A DNA stretch of 64,000 nt from DASUAO01 sp035763745. Its GTDB lineage: Bacteria > Actinomycetota > Acidimicrobiia > IMCC26256 > PALSA-555. The notes beneath the pieces were generated by a model that did not search any database, was not told the origin of the DNA, and saw nothing but the letters and a program-made list of their open reading frames with translations. Within the stretch, counting starts at the first letter, position 1. The number at the start of each line of letters is the position of its first letter. The stretch is from contig DASUAO010000049.1 in NCBI GenBank assembly GCA_035763745.1, forward strand, positions 58,822 through 122,821, written 5' to 3'. The position numbers and the translations under genes are program-made. Of this stretch, positions 48,055 through 56,941 are shown piece by piece.

Positions 48055-49329
48055 TCAACCGGGTTGCGTGCCGACGCGCAGCTCGCGGAACGGCGTGAGC
48101 TTGTCGGGGCCGGGCTCCTTGGGGAGGCCGAGCGCACGCTCGCCGATGATGTTGCGCTGCACCTCGTCGGTGCCGCCGTAGATCGAGGGCGCCGGCGCGA
48201 ACAGGGTCATCTCCTGGACCAAGCCGCCGCCGGTCGTCTCCGGTCCGGTGAGCATCGCCTCGGGCCCGAGGATCTCCGGGCCGAGGTCGCGGCTGAGGCG
48301 GGTGATCTTGCTCATGAGGAGCTTGGCGAGGTTCCCCGCATGGACGTTGCCGCGACCAGCCGCGCGTTCGGCCTTCATGCGAAGCATCGTCATGCGCCCG
48401 ATCTCGTTGAGCGTGTACAGCTCGACGAGGTGCTGGCGGACCATCGCGTCGTCGGTTCGGCCCAGCTTCTCGGCGAGCTGGTGGAACATGCCGTAGGAGC
48501 CGCCGAACGCACTCGGCTGGACCGAGCGGCCGCGTCCGACGCCGCCGACGAGGTCCCCGACACGCGTCTCGAGCATGCCGCCCTTGCGGCCCGGGAACGC
48601 GCCACCGCCGGCGCCCGAGCCCCCGCCACCGAGCCCCGCCCGCTCGAACGCGAGCGTGGTGTTGGCGACCGCCCAACCGTTGTTCAGCCCGCCGATCATC
48701 GCGTCGCTCGACACCCGGGCGCCGTCGAGGAAGACCTCGCTGAAGAGCGCCCTGCCGGTCATCTCCCTGAGCGGCCGGACCTCGACGCCGGGCTGATCCA
48801 TCTCGAAGGCGAAGTAGGTGATGCCCTGGTGCTTCGGCGCGTCGGGGTCGGTGCGGGCGATCAGCATGCCGAGGTCGGCAGCCTGGCCCCCCGACGTCCA
48901 GACCTTCTGGCCCGTGATGACCCACTCGTCGCCGTCGCGCTCGGCCTTGGTCTGGAGGCTCGCGAGGTCCGAGCCGGCGCCGGGCTCACTGAAGAGCTGG
49001 CACCAGGCCTCCTGACCGTTGACGATCGGGCCGAGGTACCGCTCCTGCTGCGCCGCGTCGCCGTGGGTGTAGATGGTGGGACCGGCGAGGAGGATGCCGA
49101 GCCCGGCCGGGGCGCCGACGGCGCCGGCGTCGCGCAGCTCCTCGGTCACGGCGCGTGCGAGGTCGCCGCCGTAGCCGCGCCCCAACGCCGTCTCGGGCCA
49201 GGTCGGGACCGCCCAGCGACCGTCGGCGAGTCGCTGCCACCACTCGGCAACGGTGATCTCCGGGTCCCACTGCTCCGCGAGCCAGGCCCGCACCTCGGCG
49301 CGGACCGTCTCCGTCGTCGCGTCGGCCAT
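48055..49329 (-). CDS. Acyl-CoA dehydrogenase
   Basis: A 424-residue FAD-dependent acyl-CoA dehydrogenase of the FadE-type long-form seen in actinobacterial sterol and lipid catabolism. The motifs are CQLFSEPGAGSDLASLQTKA, EWVITGQKVWTSGG and the C-terminal APSIYGGTDEVQRNIIGERA. A Gly-rich insertion (LGGGGSGAGGGAFPG) in the middle region is unusual in its length. It introduces an alpha,beta double bond into an acyl-CoA and passes electrons to ETF. ATG at 49329 has AGGAG 7 nt upstream. The ArsC-like gene precedes it by 38 bp. Confidence 0.93.
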   Translation of the reverse strand: MADATTETVRAEVRAWLAEQWDPEITVAEWWQRLADGRWAVPTWPETALGRGYGGDLARAVTEELRDAGAVGAPAGLGILLAGPTIYTHGDAAQQERYLGPIVNGQEAWCQLFSEPGAGSDLASLQTKAERDGDEWVITGQKVWTSGGQAADLGMLIARTDPDAPKHQGITYFAFEMDQPGVEVRPLREMTGRALFSEVFLDGARVSSDAMIGGLNNGWAVANTTLAFERAGLGGGGSGAGGGAFPGRKGGMLETRVGDLVGGVGRGRSVQPSAFGGSYGMFHQLAEKLGRTDDAMVRQHLVELYTLNEIGRMTMLRMKAERAAGRGNVHAGNLAKLLMSKITRLSRDLGPEILGPEAMLTGPETTGGGLVQEMTLFAPAPSIYGGTDEVQRNIIGERALGLPKEPGPDKLTPFRELRVGTQPG

Positions 49330-49367
49330 CGCGTGCTCCTCTGTGTCGCGGTCGGGCCCGGGGGCTG

Positions 49368-49751
49368 TCAGGCCTCGGGCAGCAGGTCGAGGACCTTCTC
49401 GGACGGGCGTGCGATCACCGCACGCGCGCCGACGAAGACCACCGGTCGCTCCATGAGCTCGGGATGGGCGAGGAGGGTCGTGACCACCGCGTCGCGGTCG
49501 GCGAACGCGTCGCCCGTGAGCCCGAGCTCCTTGAAGCGGTCGTCGCGGCGCACCAGCGCCCCCGGCTCGTCGGGGATCGCGTCGAGGATCCGCTCGAGGG
49601 TCGCCCGGTCGGGTGGCGTCTGGAGGTACTCGACGACCGCGGCCTCGATCCCTCGGTCGGCGAGGATCGCCAGGGCGCCTCGGGACTTGCTGCACCGGGG
49701 GTTGTGGAAGACCTCCACCTCGGCTCGGACGTCGGCTCGCTCACTCGCCAT
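49368..49751 (-). CDS. ArsC/Spx-like glutaredoxin-type reductase
   Basis: A 127-residue protein of the ArsC/Spx/YffB family. The active-site loop is VFHNPRCSKSRGALAILADR with the conserved Cys, and the GALVRRDDRFKELGL and RPVVFVGARAVIARPSEKVL segments complete the glutathione-dependent ArsC-type fold, including the Arg that helps bind arsenate. It may reduce arsenate or be a regulator-like paralogue. The ATG at 49751 follows TAGCCT by 8 nt, indicating leaderless expression. No arsenic efflux genes adjoin it. Confidence 0.88.
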   Translation of the reverse strand: MASERADVRAEVEVFHNPRCSKSRGALAILADRGIEAAVVEYLQTPPDRATLERILDAIPDEPGALVRRDDRFKELGLTGDAFADRDAVVTTLLAHPELMERPVVFVGARAVIARPSEKVLDLLPEA

Positions 49752-49759
49752 GGGCCCCG

Positions 49760-49769
49760 AGGCTACCGT
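49760..49769. promoter_or_regulatory. Overlapping bidirectional -10 elements
   Basis: AGGCTACCGT. The minus-strand TAGCCT (49765-49760) lies 8 nt before the ArsC-like ATG at 49751. The plus-strand TACCGT (49764-49769) could serve the divergent diiron-protein gene at 49810. The 10-mer is identical to 40939-40948 in inverted orientation. Confidence 0.55.
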
Positions 49770-49809
49770 GGGGTAACCCATCGATGAGCAGCGTCCTGCG
49801 GAGGACCCC

Positions 49810-50952
49810 ATGACCAGCACGGCCGACCCCGAGTTCCAGGCCCTCGGACGCGAGGACGCCAACAGCGTCGAGTCGATCCTCGCCGACGACGCCATCGACT
49901 TCGGCGAGATCTCCCACGCCACGGTGGTCGGCGGGGACGCGATCTTCACCTGGGACTACGAGCGGACCCGGGCCGCCCTCGGCAAGCTCTACGAGCGCGC
50001 CAAGACCTCCCAGTGGAACGGCTCGACCGACCTCGACTGGTCGACCGAGGTCGATGCCGAGAAGGTCGCCCTGGAGCTGCAGGCCGCGATCGCCCAGCTG
50101 CGCACCAGGCTCGTCGACCTCCCCCACTCGCCGCTCAAGAGCTGGGGTGAGCAGGAGTGGACGAAGCTCGCGATGGAGGCGTTCAAGTGGCGGATGAGCC
50201 AGTTCCTCCACGGTGAGCAGGGGGCCCTCGTCTGCACCGCCAAGATCGTCGAGACCGTCCCGTGGATCGACGCGAAGTACTACGCGTCCACGCAGGTGAT
50301 GGACGAGGCGCGCCACGTCGAGGTGTTCGCCCGCTACCTCGACACCAAGCTCGACGGCCACTACGCGGTCAACCCGGCGCTCCAGCTCCTCATCGACGAC
50401 ATCCTCAAGGACTCGCGGTGGGACATGACCTACATGGGCATGCAGATCATGATCGAGGGGCTCGCGCTCGCCGCGTTCGGCTTCATGCACATGGCGACCC
50501 AGGAGCCCCTGCTCAAGAAGCTGCTCCGCTACGTGATGAGCGACGAGGCTCGGCACGTCGCGTTCGGGGTGCTCTCGCTCGAGGAGTACTACCGGGGCCT
50601 CGACGGCAAGGAGATCCGGGAGCGCCAGGAGTTCGCGTTCGAGGCGGGACTGCGGATGCGGGACCGCCTGATGATGCACGCGGTGTGGGAGGAGTGCGGG
50701 ATCGACGCCGACACGATCACCCGCATGCTGTTCGCGATCCGCGAGCCCGGGGTCAACCCGTTCCAGGCCGCGTTGTTCTCGAAGATCGTCCCGAACTGCA
50801 AGAAGCTGGGCCTTCTCGACGCGGGCGACGGCTGGCTGCGCGAGAAGTTCACCGAGATCGGCGTGATCGAGTACGAGGACGCGGTCGACACCGAGACCGA
50901 GTACGCGCTCCTCGACGCCGTCGCCGACGACCGCGCCGCCGCCACCGCCTGA
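49810..50952 (+). CDS. Ferritin-like diiron protein (R2-like)
   Basis: A 380-residue helical protein with the two ExxH diiron motifs DEARHVEVFARYL and DEARHVAFGVLSL, plus partner Glu residues in MSQFLHGEQGALV and MIMIEGLALAAFG. The spacing matches the ferritin/ribonucleotide-reductase-R2-like superfamily of oxygenases. No radical Tyr can be assigned and no reductase gene is adjacent. It may hydroxylate or desaturate an organic substrate; members with this length occur widely in actinobacteria without known role. ATG at 49810 has GAGGA upstream. A strong hairpin follows the stop. Confidence 0.88.
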   Translation: MTSTADPEFQALGREDANSVESILADDAIDFGEISHATVVGGDAIFTWDYERTRAALGKLYERAKTSQWNGSTDLDWSTEVDAEKVALELQAAIAQLRTRLVDLPHSPLKSWGEQEWTKLAMEAFKWRMSQFLHGEQGALVCTAKIVETVPWIDAKYYASTQVMDEARHVEVFARYLDTKLDGHYAVNPALQLLIDDILKDSRWDMTYMGMQIMIEGLALAAFGFMHMATQEPLLKKLLRYVMSDEARHVAFGVLSLEEYYRGLDGKEIRERQEFAFEAGLRMRDRLMMHAVWEECGIDADTITRMLFAIREPGVNPFQAALFSKIVPNCKKLGLLDAGDGWLREKFTEIGVIEYEDAVDTETEYALLDAVADDRAAATA

Positions 50953-50960
50953 CCTCGTGA

Positions 50961-50998
50961 TGCGTCCCTCACCCGCCCATGGCGGGGTGAGGGACGCA
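50961..50998. terminator. Bidirectional hairpin terminator
   Basis: A 17-bp arm (50961-50977, TGCGTCCCTCACCCGCC), a CAT loop and the pairing arm 50981-50998 with one extra G form a long hairpin. It lies between the convergent diiron-protein and aat genes and has no T-tract. Confidence 0.82.
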
Positions 50999-51009
50999 CG
51001 TCCGGGAAC

Positions 51010-51690
51010 TCACGGTTCTGCGGGCGAACCGGCGGTGAGGGCGTCCCGGAGCAGGTCGAGGTAGCGAGCCCGCGACACCTCGACCGCGCCGAGCGAGGCC
51101 AGGTGCGGCGTGCACCACTGGACGTCGAACAGCACGGTCCCTCGCGCCCGCAGCCACTCCACCATCCGGAGCAAGGCCACCTTCGACGCATCCGTGCGGC
51201 GATGGAACATGGACTCGCCGGCGAACAGCCCGCCGATCGCCACGCCGTAGGTCCCCCCGACCAGCTCGGGCCGCTCACCTCGTCCCTCGTCGGCCCACAC
51301 CTCGGCGCTGTGGGCCCACCCGAGGCGATGGAGCTCGACGTAGGCCTCGATGAACGATTCGTCGATCCACCCGTCCGGCCGGGCGGGGTCGCCACATGCG
51401 CGCATCACCCCCTCGAACGCGGTGTCGATCGTCGTGCGGAACCGACGCGCCGAGCGGCGCAGCGAACGGTGCACGATCATGCCGTCGAGCGCCAGGATCC
51501 CGCGCGGGTCGGGGGACCACCACGCCAGGGCGCCGCCCCGCCCCAGGCGCATCGGGAACAGCCCCGCCCGGTAGGCCGCGAGCAGGGTGCCCGGCGCCAG
51601 GTCGGCCCCGACGCCGACGACGTCCTCGCCCGGGCCTGCGATCGACGGGTCGGGGAGCTCCCACCGACTCGCCGGGGGTTCGACGGGCAC
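51010..51690 (-). CDS. aat: Leucyl/phenylalanyl-tRNA-protein transferase
   Basis: A 226-residue Aat. It moves Leu or Phe from tRNA to N-terminal Arg or Lys of proteins and marks them for the N-end rule pathway. The motifs are WWSPDPRGILALDGMIVHRS, VGGTYGVAIGGLFAGESMF followed by HRRTDASKVALLRMVEWL, and WCTPHLASLGAVEVSRARYL. The length and order fit the family. GTG at 51690 follows TACCCT by 6 nt, a leaderless arrangement. The N-end rule partners ClpS and ClpA are not in the window. Confidence 0.95.
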   Translation of the reverse strand: MPVEPPASRWELPDPSIAGPGEDVVGVGADLAPGTLLAAYRAGLFPMRLGRGGALAWWSPDPRGILALDGMIVHRSLRRSARRFRTTIDTAFEGVMRACGDPARPDGWIDESFIEAYVELHRLGWAHSAEVWADEGRGERPELVGGTYGVAIGGLFAGESMFHRRTDASKVALLRMVEWLRARGTVLFDVQWCTPHLASLGAVEVSRARYLDLLRDALTAGSPAEP

Positions 51691-51829
51691 TCGGCGAGGG
51701 TAGTTTGCGGGTTCGGGCCGCCTGTTCCCGGCGCGCCCGGCCCGCCGGAGATTCCGGCCGATCGGGCTCGCCACTAGCCTCTCCGGAGAGCCATCGGCCC
51801 CCGCCCTGTCCGCCCACCAGGATCCCTGC

Positions 51830-52774
51830 GTGCTCCACGACCCCCGAACAACCCGCGCCAGGATCGCTCGCGTGGTGGGCATCGCGGCGTGCGCGGGCAT
51901 CGCACTCGTCGGGGGTTCCCCCCTCCCCATCGGGGCCCAGACCCCCACTCCCACCGACTCGACGGTCGCCGCACTGCGCGCGGAGGCCGACCGCGCGGCC
52001 GGGGAGTACTTCGACGCACTGGCCCGCGCCGAGGAGCTCGCGCAGAGCATCGCCACGCTCGAGCGTCGCCTGCCCGAGCTCGCGGCCGAGCGCCGGACGT
52101 TGAGGACGGCCGCCGAGGCCCGGGCCGTCGCCGCGTACAAGCGGGCCGGGAACCAGCTCAACATCGTGTTCGCGAGCGCCGACGCCCTCACCGCGGCGCG
52201 GCGGGTGACCTGGCTCGGACAGCTCAACGCGCGGGACAACTCCGTCTTCACCGAGCTCGCGATCGCCAGCGACGCGCTCGAGGCCCAGCGCACGGAGCTG
52301 CGCTCCGCGCAGGCCGCCCAGCAGGAGACGTTGACCGCGCTGGCCGCCCACGGCCGCGACATCGACGCCAAGCTGCAGGCCGCCGAGGACCGGGCCCGCG
52401 AGCTCGCCGCGCAGGCGGCCGCGCGAGCTTCGATCCCGCGCCCGGTCAACCCCGGCACCGGGCCGGGCGGCGCACCCCCGGCGCCACCCCCCGACTACGT
52501 GCCCACCCCGGGTGAGCACCCGCGCCACAACGATCCGTTCCTGGTCTGCACCCGGGCCCACGAAGGCACGTACACGTCCTACAACCCCGCGGGTCCGTAC
52601 ATGGGCGCGTATCAATTCCTCCAGTCGACGTGGAACAGCTCCGCCAACCGCGCCGGACGATCCGAGCTGATCGGGGTACCGCCCCACACCGCCTCCGCCT
52701 ACGACCAGGACGACGTGGCCTGGGCCCTCTACCAGTGGCAGGGCTCGCGACCGTGGGGTGGGCGCTGCGGGTGA
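51830..52774 (+). CDS. Secreted coiled-coil protein with C-terminal Rpf/transglycosylase-like domain
   Basis: A 314-residue exported protein. A signal peptide is seen (IARVVGIAACAGIALVGGSP), ending near IGAQTPT. A long coiled coil follows (about residues 45-200, e.g. LAQSIATLERRLPELAAERR and the tail AAEDRARELAAQAAARAS), then a Pro/Gly linker and a C-terminal domain with FLVCTRAHEGTYTSYNPAGP, YMGAYQFLQSTWNSSA and DQDDVAWALYQWQGSRPWGG. This domain has the catalytic-type Glu of resuscitation-promoting-factor folds and should cleave peptidoglycan. GTG at 51830 has AGGA 8 nt upstream. A TAGCCT hexamer at 51775 may be its -10 box. Confidence 0.9.
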   Translation: MLHDPRTTRARIARVVGIAACAGIALVGGSPLPIGAQTPTPTDSTVAALRAEADRAAGEYFDALARAEELAQSIATLERRLPELAAERRTLRTAAEARAVAAYKRAGNQLNIVFASADALTAARRVTWLGQLNARDNSVFTELAIASDALEAQRTELRSAQAAQQETLTALAAHGRDIDAKLQAAEDRARELAAQAAARASIPRPVNPGTGPGGAPPAPPPDYVPTPGEHPRHNDPFLVCTRAHEGTYTSYNPAGPYMGAYQFLQSTWNSSANRAGRSELIGVPPHTASAYDQDDVAWALYQWQGSRPWGGRCG

Positions 52775-52784
52775 ACGCCCGGCG

Positions 52785-53600
52785 TCACCCGGTCCACGCG
52801 GGGAGCATCGCCTGCATGAGCGCCTCGTCGGACCCGGCTCGCCAGCCCTCGAGCAGGCCCGCGGCCAACGGGTCGCACGCCACGCGCAACGGAGCGTCGT
52901 CGTCGAGGATCGCGTCGGCGATCGAGGCGGCCGCGTCGGCGGTGGAGGTCTTCTGGTCCTCGACGGCCGATCGCCCGTCGAAGTACCGCTGGGCCATGTC
53001 CCGGTAGTCGGCGTCCTCGATCGCCTCGGGCGCCCGGGCCGAGCCTGCGAGCATGTCGGTGTCGATCGGCCCCGGCATGATCTCGAGCACCCGGATCCCG
53101 AACGGCGCGAGCTCGGCTCGGAGGCTCTCGCCGAGCGCGCTCACCGCGGCCTTGCTCGCGCGGTAGGGCGCGTAGAACGGGACCGGCGCGAGGATCGACG
53201 ACGACGTCACGTTGCACAGCACGCCGCCCCCGGCTCGACGTAACGCCGGGATCGCCTGGCGGGTCACGTCGATCAGGCCGAACACGTTGGTCTCGAACAT
53301 CGATCGCCACAGCTCCATCGGCGTCGACTCGAACGCCGGATGCTCTCGCTCGACGCCCGCGTTGTTCACCAGCACCCGCAGCTCGTCGGGCAGTCGGATC
53401 GAGGACGGGTCGGTGACGTCGAGCTCCTGCACCCGCAGGGCCGCACCCGACGATGCGGCCTCCTCCACGAGAGCGAGTCCGTCCTTCCGGTTGCGCATCG
53501 TCGCGACGACCTCGAAGCCGCGTCGAGCGAGCTCGAGCGCGACCGCTCGGCCGATGCCCCGACTCGCTCCGGTGACGAGGGCTCGTCCTGTTGGCTCCAT
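52785..53600 (-). CDS. SDR family oxidoreductase
   Basis: A 271-residue SDR with LVTGASRGIGRAVALELARR, a basic residue after strand 2 (ATMRNRKDG, an NADP preference), RVLVNNAGVEREHPA, the catalytic Ser in NVTSSSILAPVPF, YRASK and PGPIDTDM. It resembles the retinol- or ketone-reducing SDRs with an extended C-terminus. It is convergent with the Rpf-like gene, whose stop is only 10 bp away, and downstream of the MFS gene on the opposite side. The upstream gap holds TAGTAT (minus strand, 53669-53664) as a possible -10 box. Confidence 0.9.
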   Translation of the reverse strand: MEPTGRALVTGASRGIGRAVALELARRGFEVVATMRNRKDGLALVEEAASSGAALRVQELDVTDPSSIRLPDELRVLVNNAGVEREHPAFESTPMELWRSMFETNVFGLIDVTRQAIPALRRAGGGVLCNVTSSSILAPVPFYAPYRASKAAVSALGESLRAELAPFGIRVLEIMPGPIDTDMLAGSARAPEAIEDADYRDMAQRYFDGRSAVEDQKTSTADAAASIADAILDDDAPLRVACDPLAAGLLEGWRAGSDEALMQAMLPAWTG

Positions 53601-53684
53601 GGTCTCGGCTCCGTTCGTCGATGCGTCGGCCCGCAGCAGTGCCGATCCGCCGATCCGGCCGATACTACGGTCGGTCGGCGCGGC

Positions 53685-54959
53685 TCATCCCGGTGCGCCG
53701 ACCCGGACCAGATCGGCGTACCAGGCGAGCCCGACGGCGACAGCAGCCCCCGCGAGCAGCACGGTCGTGATCGACGTGGCCGCCGCGACCGGACCCGCGA
53801 GGAGCACTCCGACGGGAACCGTGCCGCCGAACCCCATGATCCACAGCGCCATCACCCGACCGCGCACTGCGTCATCGACGTGCTCCTGCAGCACCGTCGA
53901 CAGCGACGTGATGACGACGAAGTACGCGTAGCCGAGCGTCGGGGCGAGGAGGAAGGCGAGGCTCGGCGTGCGCACGAGCCCGAACGCCGCGAGGAGTCCG
54001 CTGAACGCGAGCAGTGCAGGCCGGATCAGCCGTGCCTTCGCCACCCCAGCGAACACGGTGCCCACGCTGATCGCCCCGATCGCGGCCCCGAGCCCGAAGA
54101 CCGCGTAGAGCACCCCGTACTCGACCGACCGCGGCGCGATCCCCAGATTGTCGGCCGCGATGACCGGCATGAGACCGACGAACGCCAGCGAGAACAGCGA
54201 GAGCCATACGAGGGTCAGGAGGACCCGGCGCATGAGGGGGTCACCGGACACGACCCGGAACCCTTCGCCGAGTCGGGCGAGCACGCCCTTTCCGCCACCA
54301 CGCGTCTGACTCGGGTAGCGCATGACCACGATCGACACGATCGCGAAGAGGTAGGTGGTCGCGTTCATGCCGAACACGGGCGATGCCCCGATCCCCGCGT
54401 AGACCGCCGCGCCGATCGCGGGGCCGATGACCCGCGAGAGGTTCATCTGCACCGACTGCAGCGCGACCGCGCCGGCGAGGTCGCGTCGGGGCACGAGCGT
54501 CGGGAGGATCGAGTTGAGCGCCGGAGCGCCGAGGGCGTTGCCCGCGCCGATCGCGAGGACGCACAGGACGAGCACCGCTTCGTTCGGGTGATCGGCCGTG
54601 GCGAGCAGCGCGAGGACGATGGAGAACAGCAGCTGCTGGGTCTGACAGGCGATCAGCAGGCGACGCCGGTCGACCAGGTCGGCGAGCACCCCGCCGACGT
54701 TCGACAGGAGCAAGAGGGGCCCGAGCTGGGCGAAGAAGAGGATCGCGACGTACGTCTCGGACCCGGTGAGCGTGTAGCCGTATGCACCGAGGAGGACGTT
54801 CTGCATCCAGGTGCCGATGTTCGACGCGAACGTCCCGGTCCACACCACCCGGAAGTCGCGATGGCGCAGCGCAGCACCGGCGGTTCCCGGCGCGATCGTC
54901 CGATCACCGTCGACGTACGCATCGGTGGCGTCCTCGACGCCGGGTTCGTGCGTGGACAT
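53685..54959 (-). CDS. MFS transporter, EntS-like
   Basis: A 424-residue major facilitator with 12 predicted helices. The N-terminal half starts with RHRDFRVVWTGTFASNIGTW, has GGVLADLVDRRRLLIACQT as the A-motif region, then ALNSILPTLVPRRDLAGAV and NLSRVIGPAIGAAVYAGIG, the profile of the enterobactin-exporter (EntS)-like group. It probably exports a small molecule. The substrate is not evident and no siderophore genes adjoin. ATG at 54959 follows TAGGGT by 8 nt, a leaderless arrangement. It is 47 bp downstream of the cyclase gene on the same strand. Confidence 0.92.
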   Translation of the reverse strand: MSTHEPGVEDATDAYVDGDRTIAPGTAGAALRHRDFRVVWTGTFASNIGTWMQNVLLGAYGYTLTGSETYVAILFFAQLGPLLLLSNVGGVLADLVDRRRLLIACQTQQLLFSIVLALLATADHPNEAVLVLCVLAIGAGNALGAPALNSILPTLVPRRDLAGAVALQSVQMNLSRVIGPAIGAAVYAGIGASPVFGMNATTYLFAIVSIVVMRYPSQTRGGGKGVLARLGEGFRVVSGDPLMRRVLLTLVWLSLFSLAFVGLMPVIAADNLGIAPRSVEYGVLYAVFGLGAAIGAISVGTVFAGVAKARLIRPALLAFSGLLAAFGLVRTPSLAFLLAPTLGYAYFVVITSLSTVLQEHVDDAVRGRVMALWIMGFGGTVPVGVLLAGPVAAATSITTVLLAGAAVAVGLAWYADLVRVGAPG

Positions 54960-55006
54960 GGATGTCGACCCTAGGCGTACCCCGGGTCGGCGCCGGTCTC
55001 CATTCG

Positions 55007-56116
55007 TCAGGCGTACCCGAGCGAGAACGCGTCCACGGCATCGTCGAACCCCGCGACGACGACCTCGTCCACGCGGGTGCACGCCATCGTCGAGGAGGCG
55101 ACCCGGCCCGTCACGGCCTCCGTGACGAGGATCTGGCCCGGCTCGGCGGCTCGGACGAGTCGCGCGGCCAGATTGACCTCGGCGCCGTAGAAGTCCCCGT
55201 AGCCGAGGACCAGCTCGCCGTATGCGAGCCCGCCCCGCACCGTGCCGAGTCGCGGATCGTCGTGCACGGCATCCCGGAGTGCCAACGCGGTCTCGCAGGC
55301 GGCGCCGGGGTCGGCGTTGACGAACATGATCTCGTCGCCGATCGTCTTGACGACCCGTCCTTCACGACTCGTCACGACCTCGGTCGCCGCGCGCTCGAAG
55401 CCACCGATCGCCTCGGCGAGCTCCGCGGGTCCCAGGCGCCGATTCAGCGCCGTCGACGCCACGAGGTCGACGAACCCGACCGCGTAGGTGGCGGTCCTCG
55501 TGTCGCCCGACCGTGCGGCGACCGACCGACGGACCGCGGCGCCGACGTGATGGAAGAACAGGACGTCGATCGTGCGCAGGACGCCTTCCTTGGAGTTCAG
55601 GATCGTCGACGCGAGCTCGCCGATCTTGGCCTGCTCGAGCTCGCCCACCTCGCTCACGTCGAAGCGGCTGGCCGCACCGATCCCGAAGAGCGCCATCGCC
55701 GAATCCGCGATCGACGCCATGGCGGCGCCGATCGTCCTCGTGAACTCGAGCGTCGGACCATCGCCGAAGATCGCGGCGCCCTGCTCGAAGAGCGCGAAGG
55801 CATCGGCATCCTCCTCCCGGAACACTGGCTGGTCGGGGTCGACCAACGGCAGGCCGGCGGCACGCACGACGCGTTCGACCACGTCCAGCCTGACCCCGCC
55901 CCGATCGGCGACCTCCCGCGAGGAGATGAGCGGACCCCCCGTCCGGCGCACCAGGTCGATCACGATGCGTTGGAGCATGCCGATGCCGTGCGCGGCCTGG
56001 AGGTCCTCGAGCGTGGCTCCGAGACCGACGAGGTAGTCGAGCAGCCTGAGCCGCTCGTCCGCCCCGGGCGCGTCGGGGTCGTAGAGGCCGGCCGCCGTGA
56101 ACGTCGCCTCGTCCAT
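55007..56116 (-). CDS. Class III adenylate/guanylate cyclase with N-terminal regulatory domain
   Basis: A 369-residue protein. Residues 1-160 resemble the adenylate-cyclase regulatory domain of Mycobacterium Rv1264 (FTAAGLYDPDAPGADERLRL, LDYLVGLGATLEDLQAAHG). The C-terminal catalytic domain has the metal-binding Asp residues in VGFVDLVAST and VVKTIGDEIMFV and the transition-state Asn/Arg in FYGAEVNLAARLVRA. The residue in the substrate-specifying positions cannot be assigned with certainty, but cAMP is expected. In Rv1264 the N-terminal domain gives pH control. ATG at 56116 follows TAGCGT by 6 nt. Confidence 0.9.
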   Translation of the reverse strand: MDEATFTAAGLYDPDAPGADERLRLLDYLVGLGATLEDLQAAHGIGMLQRIVIDLVRRTGGPLISSREVADRGGVRLDVVERVVRAAGLPLVDPDQPVFREEDADAFALFEQGAAIFGDGPTLEFTRTIGAAMASIADSAMALFGIGAASRFDVSEVGELEQAKIGELASTILNSKEGVLRTIDVLFFHHVGAAVRRSVAARSGDTRTATYAVGFVDLVASTALNRRLGPAELAEAIGGFERAATEVVTSREGRVVKTIGDEIMFVNADPGAACETALALRDAVHDDPRLGTVRGGLAYGELVLGYGDFYGAEVNLAARLVRAAEPGQILVTEAVTGRVASSTMACTRVDEVVVAGFDDAVDAFSLGYA

Positions 56117-56165
56117 CCCCTGACGCTAGGCCGGATCGGAAAGGTCACCACTACTATCGCGATTC

Positions 56166-56927
56166 GTGCTTCGTCACCGTCGGAATCCGATCGCGTTCGT
56201 GGTCGTTGCCGCGCTCTCCGTCGCGGCGTGCGGCGTCAGCGCCGACGCTCGACCGACGCTGGGCGCGAGGCAGGACGCGGTCGGCACGACGACCACGACC
56301 AGCGCGCCGTACACCAGCCGGATCGCCGCCCCGATCGGCACGGAGATCGCGGTCCACGCCGCGCCCGATGCCGCCAGCTCCGCCGAGACCTACCCGAACC
56401 CCTGGCCGCTCGACGACGACCCTGCGCACGTGGTCCCCCAGGTCTTCCTGGTCGTCGGTCAGCAGGGCTCCTGGGTGGAGGTCCTGCTCCCGGTCCGGCC
56501 GAACGGGACGACCGGATGGGTGCGCACCCGCGACGTCCGCCTGACCCAGAACAACTACCGGATCACCGTCGAGCTCGCAGCGCATCGGATCACGGTGTAC
56601 GACGGCGACACGATCATCCTGGAGGAGCCGATCGCCGTGGGGAAGGCCGCGACACCCACTCCGGTCGGCACCTACTACCTGCGGGTCCTGCTGCGGGCAC
56701 CCGACCCGAACACCGTGTACGGGCCGTATGCCTACGGGCTCTCGGGCCACTCGGACGTCCTCACGAGCTTCAACGGTGGTGACGGCGAGCTGGGGATCCA
56801 CGGCAACAACGACGCGTCGGTGCTCGGCACCGACGCGTCGGCGGGCTGCGTCCGGATGAGCAACGACGGCATCACCCGACTGGCCGGCATCCTGCCGCTC
56901 GGCACGCCGGTCGAGATCACCGCCTGA
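56166..56927 (+). CDS. L,D-transpeptidase (YkuD) lipoprotein
   Basis: A 253-residue lipoprotein. The signal region NPIAFVVVAALSVAACGV ends with a lipobox (VAAC). An SH3-like segment follows (VFLVVGQQGSWVEVLLPVR), then the YkuD catalytic domain with HSDVLTSFNGGDGELGIHGN and TDASAGCVRMSNDGI, in which the His and Cys of the HX14-17[ST]HGC/R signature are kept. It would form 3-3 crosslinks in peptidoglycan. GTG at 56166 follows TACTAT by 8 nt, a leaderless arrangement. It is divergent from the cyclase gene and 14 bp before the MBL gene. Confidence 0.92.
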   Translation: MLRHRRNPIAFVVVAALSVAACGVSADARPTLGARQDAVGTTTTTSAPYTSRIAAPIGTEIAVHAAPDAASSAETYPNPWPLDDDPAHVVPQVFLVVGQQGSWVEVLLPVRPNGTTGWVRTRDVRLTQNNYRITVELAAHRITVYDGDTIILEEPIAVGKAATPTPVGTYYLRVLLRAPDPNTVYGPYAYGLSGHSDVLTSFNGGDGELGIHGNNDASVLGTDASAGCVRMSNDGITRLAGILPLGTPVEITA

Positions 56928-56941
56928 CGTCGGAGACCGGC

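Noticed and set aside
44466..48137. An open frame of 1223 codons on the minus strand
   Set aside because: Only the last 240 codons look like protein (acyl-ACP thioesterase). The rest is antisense to mmpL and overlaps alaX; its predicted sequence is Arg/Asp/Glu/Gly-rich low-complexity, as expected for a shadow frame in very high-GC DNA.
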